From Anaspis maculata (lineage: Eukaryota; Arthropoda; Insecta; Coleoptera; Scraptiidae): a DNA stretch of 64,000 bases. The position numbers and the translations under genes are program-made. Under the pieces are notes generated by a model. The model ran no database searches. It worked only from the letters and a program-made list of their open reading frames with translations, and had not been told where the DNA came from. Location of the stretch: NCBI GenBank assembly GCA_949128115.1, contig OX421961.1, positions 129,707,050 through 129,771,049 on the forward strand, in the 5' to 3' direction. Of this stretch, positions 59,101-64,000 are shown piece by piece (position 1 is the stretch's first letter; each line of letters opens with the position of its first letter).

Positions 59101-59426
59101 TTTTCGATATTCCTAACTACTTCTCATTCTTTTTCGTTTTCACTTTACGTGCGAATTTGATAAGGCACATAACGCTAAACAGCTCAGTATAGCCAAAACT
59201 AAAACCTAATTTTTTTTCATAAAATATCACAGCTGCGTTTCTTTGGGCATCTTGCGTCTTGTTACGGACGCAACGATCGCACACATTCAATAAGTAGTCT
59301 CTATCACTTTCACGCGAGAAAATAAAAACAAATTCAAACCATTCAAATTTCTGCTGTGGGAGCACCGTCCTGAAACATGATAAAAATTATGAACGGTTCA
59401 TTGAAAATTCACAGCAAGGTTTTACT
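59101..59426 (-). other. Probable 3' UTR of the ABCA gene
   Basis: Lies directly beyond the stop codon of the ABC transporter. A minus frame of 82 codons here (59117-59365) has no known domain and would sit in the untranslated region. Confidence 0.4.
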
Positions 59427-60220
59427 TTAGTTTAAATCGTCGTTGTCCGCGATCTTCAAAAACACATCCTCCAACGAAGTGCCACTGATGGCGTAGTCTT
59501 CGATAAAATCATATTTTTTCTTCAGCTGCTCGGCTTCTTCAAACAAATCGCTGAGTCGTTGGTCCTTGTCCTTGACGAGGTAACTGACTGAGCCCTGAAA
59601 CACCAGCAAAACGGTCACACCGCTTGCGTTTCGTGGTAATTAATTGCGATTTTCATACCGAATGGTGTTCGTGCTTTGATCTGATTTTGTCCGGCTTGCT
59701 GTGCAGAAAATCTTCATCCAGCTGATCTTCGGGGGCTTCAGGATTCGAACTCGTAGAGGATTCATCCACCACGTCCGCATCGCCGTTGCCGTTTTCGCTC
59801 GATTTTTGCTTCAGCTTGAACACGACCGTGAATCCATTTTGATAAGTTTTCTTCAGCTCCGCCAAAGTTCCTATGTTGTTCTTTTCGATCATGCCGTCTT
59901 TCATTATGGCGATTCTGGGAAAGGAACAAATTGATGACGTTTGCTGCAATTTGAACGGAAATAGGTGTGAACAAACCTGTTGCACAAGACTTCGCATTCT
60001 TCCATGCTGTGAGAACAAAGGACAAAAGTCGCGTCTTGATCTTTCTTGATAGTTTGGAGCGCGCTCCAGAACAAGCGTCTGCTGGCCGGATCCACGCCAC
60101 TGGTCGGTTCGTCCAGCAGGATGAGCTGGGGGTATCCGATGAAGGACAGGCACATGTTCAGTTTTCGCTTGTTGCCGCCGCTGTAGTCCAGGCACTGCAT
60201 GTCGGCGTACTTTTCGAGGT
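59427..60220 (-). CDS. ABCA-type ABC transporter, last three exons
   Basis: Three exons are seen on the minus strand: 60220-59977, 59914-59659 and 59594-59427 (stop TAA). The first begins in phase 1, so further exons lie upstream. It carries the second half of a nucleotide-binding domain: signature loop YSGGNKRKL, Walker B LILLDEPTSGVDP and switch-histidine segment CSHSMEE. The next exon (RIAIMKDG, then an Asp/Glu/Ser-rich linker) and the last (YAISGTSLEDVFL) match the C-terminal end of ABCA proteins, full-length lipid-exporter-type pumps with two such domains; this would be the second one. The Walker A exon and membrane domains are not in the window; a LINE lies upstream at 60790-63079, probably within an intron. 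Coding DNA is GC-rich and intact, so it looks like a working gene. Confidence 0.92.
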
Positions 60221-60785
60221 CTAAAAGGGACACAAGGAAAATTAGAGAATTATTGTGGTTTTTCCCTAGGCTACTATTTTCAAGGGGTCCCTTACTTTAC
60301 CTAAAAATGTGCAAAGGTACATCGGTCTGTTTTTTCGTAACCGTTCAACAGAAAAACTCGGGGACGGGACTAAATGTAGAAAAAATCAGGCGATTGGAAT
60401 TTGTACTACAATTTGTTGATGAAATCGCCACACCTCTCCCCTCCCTGCGTGTCTCGAGGGCGTTCTCACCGCTCGAATTGTTCCCCGGACAGGCCCTCGA
60501 TTGGGACATTCACCTACTGGAAGTAGCTAGACCCGGCAGACGTCACCCCTTTTGGCAGGAGCGCGAAAACGGCGAAACTTGCGTAAGACGGGTATTTTGT
60601 TAATTTGTGTCATTCTTTCCTCTCCCCCTGCCTTGAGGTTGTAATTAACACGACCTATGATACTGCTTTGTGAAACATACTCGAGTATTTTTCTGTGAAA
60701 AGCAGATAGTGCTTTGATAGGGGGTTATTTGGGTATAGTACTTCTTTTTGGAACTCAGGTAACAAAGTACTTGCGTTAGAGCGAC
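60221..60785. other. Probable intron of the ABCA gene
   Basis: No upstream ABCA exon can be recognised. A plus frame at 60199-60603 crosses the exon on the wrong strand and has no domain. Intron identity is inferred from the open acceptor at 60221-60222. Confidence 0.45.
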
Positions 60786-60789
60786 TGTT

Positions 60790-63079
60790 TCAGGGAGCGA
60801 ATCCGCATTTCTTTTCGCCTACTACTTGACCGTCTACTTGACAGTATCTCTGAACGTTTTCAACATATCGTTTTAACCGGCGATTTCAATATAAATTTTT
60901 CTGATAAAAGTAGTCAACCACTAATATATCTGTTATTAGGTTTTGATCTACGCCGGACAATCTTTGATCCAACGAGAAAGGAGAGTTGTATTGATATGGT
61001 CTTCACTAACATGAATGATACTGAATATTCATCGAAAGTCATTGATCCACACTTGTCTGATCGCTCGGCCATTAGCTTTATCTTCTGTCCTGATAATGAT
61101 CAGCAAATGTTACCAGAAATAAAAACACCTGACCTGACTTGACCCTACACTGAGCATGGAATGCAGTGTATGTATGGAGCGGTCGAGCAGGTGAATTGGG
61201 ATTTCATTGAAAACTCAGCTTTTAGCGTTGAAAGATAGTTTGCTACTTTTAATCAAATTATCATGGACATCATGTATTCCTGTTTTCCAGCCAAATCAAC
61301 ACGGACTGGAAAATCGATACCTCAGCCACACAAGTGGTTCAATCCCACACTTAATGAAATGCGTGAAAAGTTAACGTTTCTCAAACAACTCAGTACTCAA
61401 AGCTCCAAATTCAATACTCAATTTGGTACCTTCAAAAAATGTTATCATAATGAACTAAGGAAGGTAAAAATTTCTGAAAATGATAAACAAATAGCAGACT
61501 CTAATAACAAACAAAAAACTATGTGGAAAATGATGAATGAGCACAGAAATCCTAAACAAAACATCAGCACGAACACCAGCTCAAATGAATTTAATTCTTA
61601 TTTTACAAGTATTGCTAGCGATATTGTAAAAACATTACCTGTTAATCATGTTCATCATAGAAAATTTTTGAAAAGTGAACCTAATAGTACATTCAGTTTC
61701 AAGGAAGTCTCTCCCTGTGAAGTGAGCGATGTCATAGTTGGCTTGAAAAATAAAGAGAGTCGCGATGCATACGAAATAAATTCCAAAATTGTAAAGGCAA
61801 TTAAAAATCTCATTGCCTCTCCACTGACAAAACTATTCAACATCTGTATCAATAACGGTATTTTCCCTGAAGTACTCAAAATCTCTAAAGTTATTCCAAT
61901 TTATAAGAAAGGCTGTGCCAATGATGTATCAAAATATCGACCTATTTCCCTGCCGCCACTATTTTCAAAAATTTTCGAATCACTTTTAAAAAACCAAATT
62001 AATTCATATTTTGAAACAAATAAATTTTTCGCTGAATGCCAACATGGCTTCCGGTCAAATCACTCATGTGACATGGCCATAAATTCCATCTCGGACATAA
62101 TACTAAATGCATTCAGTGATAAAAAACATGCGATTCTCACATGTCTTGATTTATCAAAAGCTTTTGATTGTGTGTCTCATGACATTTTGATTGATAAACT
62201 GAAATTTTATGGTTTTAATTGTAAGAGCCTGGAACTGATAGCTTCATATTTGACTGACCGAACACAATTTGTCCACTACGGTGGTTGCCGATCTGCTGAT
62301 GCGAGTAGAACTCGTGGGGTACCACAGGGATCTGTGCTGGGCCCAATCCTCTTTCTCATCTATGTAAATGATCTACCTCAGTGCTCAAATGATATGAATG
62401 TGACGTTTGCAATTTTTGCAGATGACACCTCCTTCGTGTGTACGCACGATGATATGGAACACTTGAAGAAACAGGCCGATGAAAGTCTCATAAGTATCAG
62501 CAATTGGTTTCTGTCAAACAAACTTAGCACAAATCAAGACAAAAAGCAAGTGGTGCACTTTTCCTTGAGACAAGCAACAACCACAAGTGAGCCTTTGAAG
62601 CTCCTCGGTACCATATTAGATCCGGTGATGTCCTGGGAGGACCATGTCAATGCAACTTCAAAAAAACTTTCCAAAAACATTCATCTCATTATTTGTCTTA
62701 AGAGATATGGTCTCTCTTCATACTTTGAAAACGGCGTACTTTGCATTTATACATACATAGCCTCACCCTCTCGTTTCAGATCCTAGCATGGGGACATTCT
62801 CCGCATTCAAAAAAGCTGTTTTCAAACCACCGTAGATGCATTAGAACCATGACTTTTATGGGGTTTAGAGATGATTGTAGAGAACAGTTCAAACGATTGC
62901 AAATCATGACCTTACCATCTTTGTACATATTCAATTGCCTAATGTTTATGAAAAACAACATATCTTGCTATAACACTCATAAACACAGTTACAACACCAG
63001 ACACAGAGACTTTTATAGACATGAATTTAAAAGAGTAAAGAAAACAAAAAATAGCTGGAGGTACTACTGCATTCAATAG
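60790..63079 (+). mobile_element. 5'-truncated LINE with endonuclease and RT
   Basis: About 60850-61110 encodes the end of an apurinic-type endonuclease (GDFNINF; then CIDMVFTN; LSDRS). From 61263 a 507-codon frame gives a connecting region and the reverse transcriptase: YRPISL, FAECQHGFRS, LDLSKAFDCVSHD, GVPQGSVLGPILFL and the catalytic FADD at about 62415-62426. After a frame change near 62780 the C-terminal part runs on to 63079 (motifs such as YNTRH). The overall pattern is that of Jockey/CR1-type non-LTR retrotransposons, which copy themselves by target-primed reverse transcription. It is 5'-truncated and broken (stop between the endonuclease and RT frames, frame change at the C-terminus). 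Orientation is opposite to the ABCA gene. Confidence 0.9.
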
Positions 63080-64000
63080 GCTAGTGGACATGGTTTTTTT
63101 TATTTCTTTTTATGAAAGATCCTCCTAAAATTGTTGCATTGGCAAGATGATTTTGTTTAAAAAAGTTTTTGTACATTATAAAAAAAACATGAAAAAGATT
63201 TGTCTGTTTGAATGGCGCGGCAAGTGCGTGACGTCACATTTTGAAGAGCCAATAGAAACTCTAGTTGGCCATTCAATGACTGAAGAACACCTTCTCGTTT
63301 TGAACTGATTTATACAAAAAAAAAAAAATGAAATGCTGGAGTGCTACGGTTTGAACTCACATTTTGGTCGATTCTTCCTTAAAATTCACTTATTTTTGCT
63401 CGGGCTGGCTTCGAATTGATGTCACAACAGTGTTATTAGTGCCATATGAGTGGCAATACTGCGAGTTTCGCATGCCATATGTCAACCCCACGTCAAATAA
63501 TCTAGTTTTTTCAATACAATTTCGCTTCATAATACATAATAACTCCATGCAATGGCATCAAAAATAAGTTCTTTGTGATAAAGTTGTGCTCGCACGTGAA
63601 AATACACCACTACGTAATAAATCCAGAACGAATGCTTCGGTCGAATGTCAAATGCGTTCCCCTCTCCTTCCTCCCTCCCACCTCCTAGCTTACTTTCAAG
63701 CTGTGACGTAGCATATTATTCTTGATTTGAATAAGTCCACTTTCAAATTGATTTTTTACCTAAATGAAATTATATTTCGAAAAACTTTTACAACTACAAA
63801 TTCGTCATTCAGATATTTATCAGGTTTATGATACTTTTATACTGAAATGCGATTGATGTCCAGTAGCCTATTCTTCAATGTTCTACCATCAGATATAAAA
63901 AGTTTATCAAGTCGCGAATTTTCAAATGTATCAGATCTATGTTGATTGAGCGTGCCTTCTACTCATTTGAGGAGTACTACGATTTTTGTTCTTCATTGTG
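63080..64000. other. Gene-less stretch
   Basis: May include the 3' tail of the LINE. No gene, RNA or defined repeat recognised; no upstream ABCA exon is visible. Confidence 0.4.

Noticed and set aside
60199..60603. Plus-strand gene next to ABCA
   Set aside because: It overlaps the ABCA exon antisense and has no recognisable domain.

Overview
This window looks like a repeat-rich, AT-biased insect genome. Supporting signs are spliced genes, a tandem family of insect-type gustatory receptors, an ABCA transporter, and many eukaryotic transposon types. The recurrent GGTACCTA-type words and the repeat load fit a hemipteran such as a sternorrhynchan, but that placement is a low-confidence inference. 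No prokaryotic gene organisation is present.

Protein-coding content is sparse. (1) At 16980-20145, minus strand, lies the 5' part of a gene for a Ser/Thr-rich repeat protein; its second exon ends in a C-x-C-x2-C-x-C-G motif like that of SAXO/MAP6-related proteins. (2) At 34523-52632, minus strand, is a tandem cluster of 7-transmembrane gustatory-receptor-like genes. Two are complete three-exon genes (47527-48752 and 51380-52632), one is split by a 3.8-kb transposon (34523-39582), and one is an N-terminal relic (43092-43197). (3) At 59427-60220, minus strand, are the last three exons of an ABCA-type ABC transporter whose upstream part is not in the window.

The rest is mostly mobile and satellite DNA. 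Regions in order: 1-3.7 kb, dispersed repeats, a 1,072-bp hAT-like element and a Tc1/mariner fragment; 3.7-7.2 kb, a diverged satellite with a 1.27-kb tandem duplication; 7.2-16.9 kb, dispersed and foldback repeats; 21.6-26.9 kb, inverted-repeat elements, an array rich in GAAnnTTC words and a 49-bp minisatellite; 28-31.7 kb, an LTR, a 2.4-kb array with GATC about every 12 bp, and a Ty3/gypsy integrase fragment; 32-34.3 kb, a foldback element with ~1-kb arms; 35.7-41.2 kb, the receptor-splitting transposon with a nested hAT MITE, a tRNA-derived SINE and another TIR element; 41.3-44.6 kb, rearranged LTR/gag fragments; 46.1-46.7 and 53.0-54.4 kb, dead gypsy pol fragments; 55.1-55.4 kb, a mariner-like transposase fragment; 60.8-63.1 kb, a LINE.

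The most interesting locus is the receptor cluster. A transposon with 16-bp TIRs and an 8-bp target duplication interrupts the first exon of one receptor. Its end consists of 9- and 12-bp units, all multiples of three, so a long reading frame starts inside the transposon and runs in frame into the receptor.
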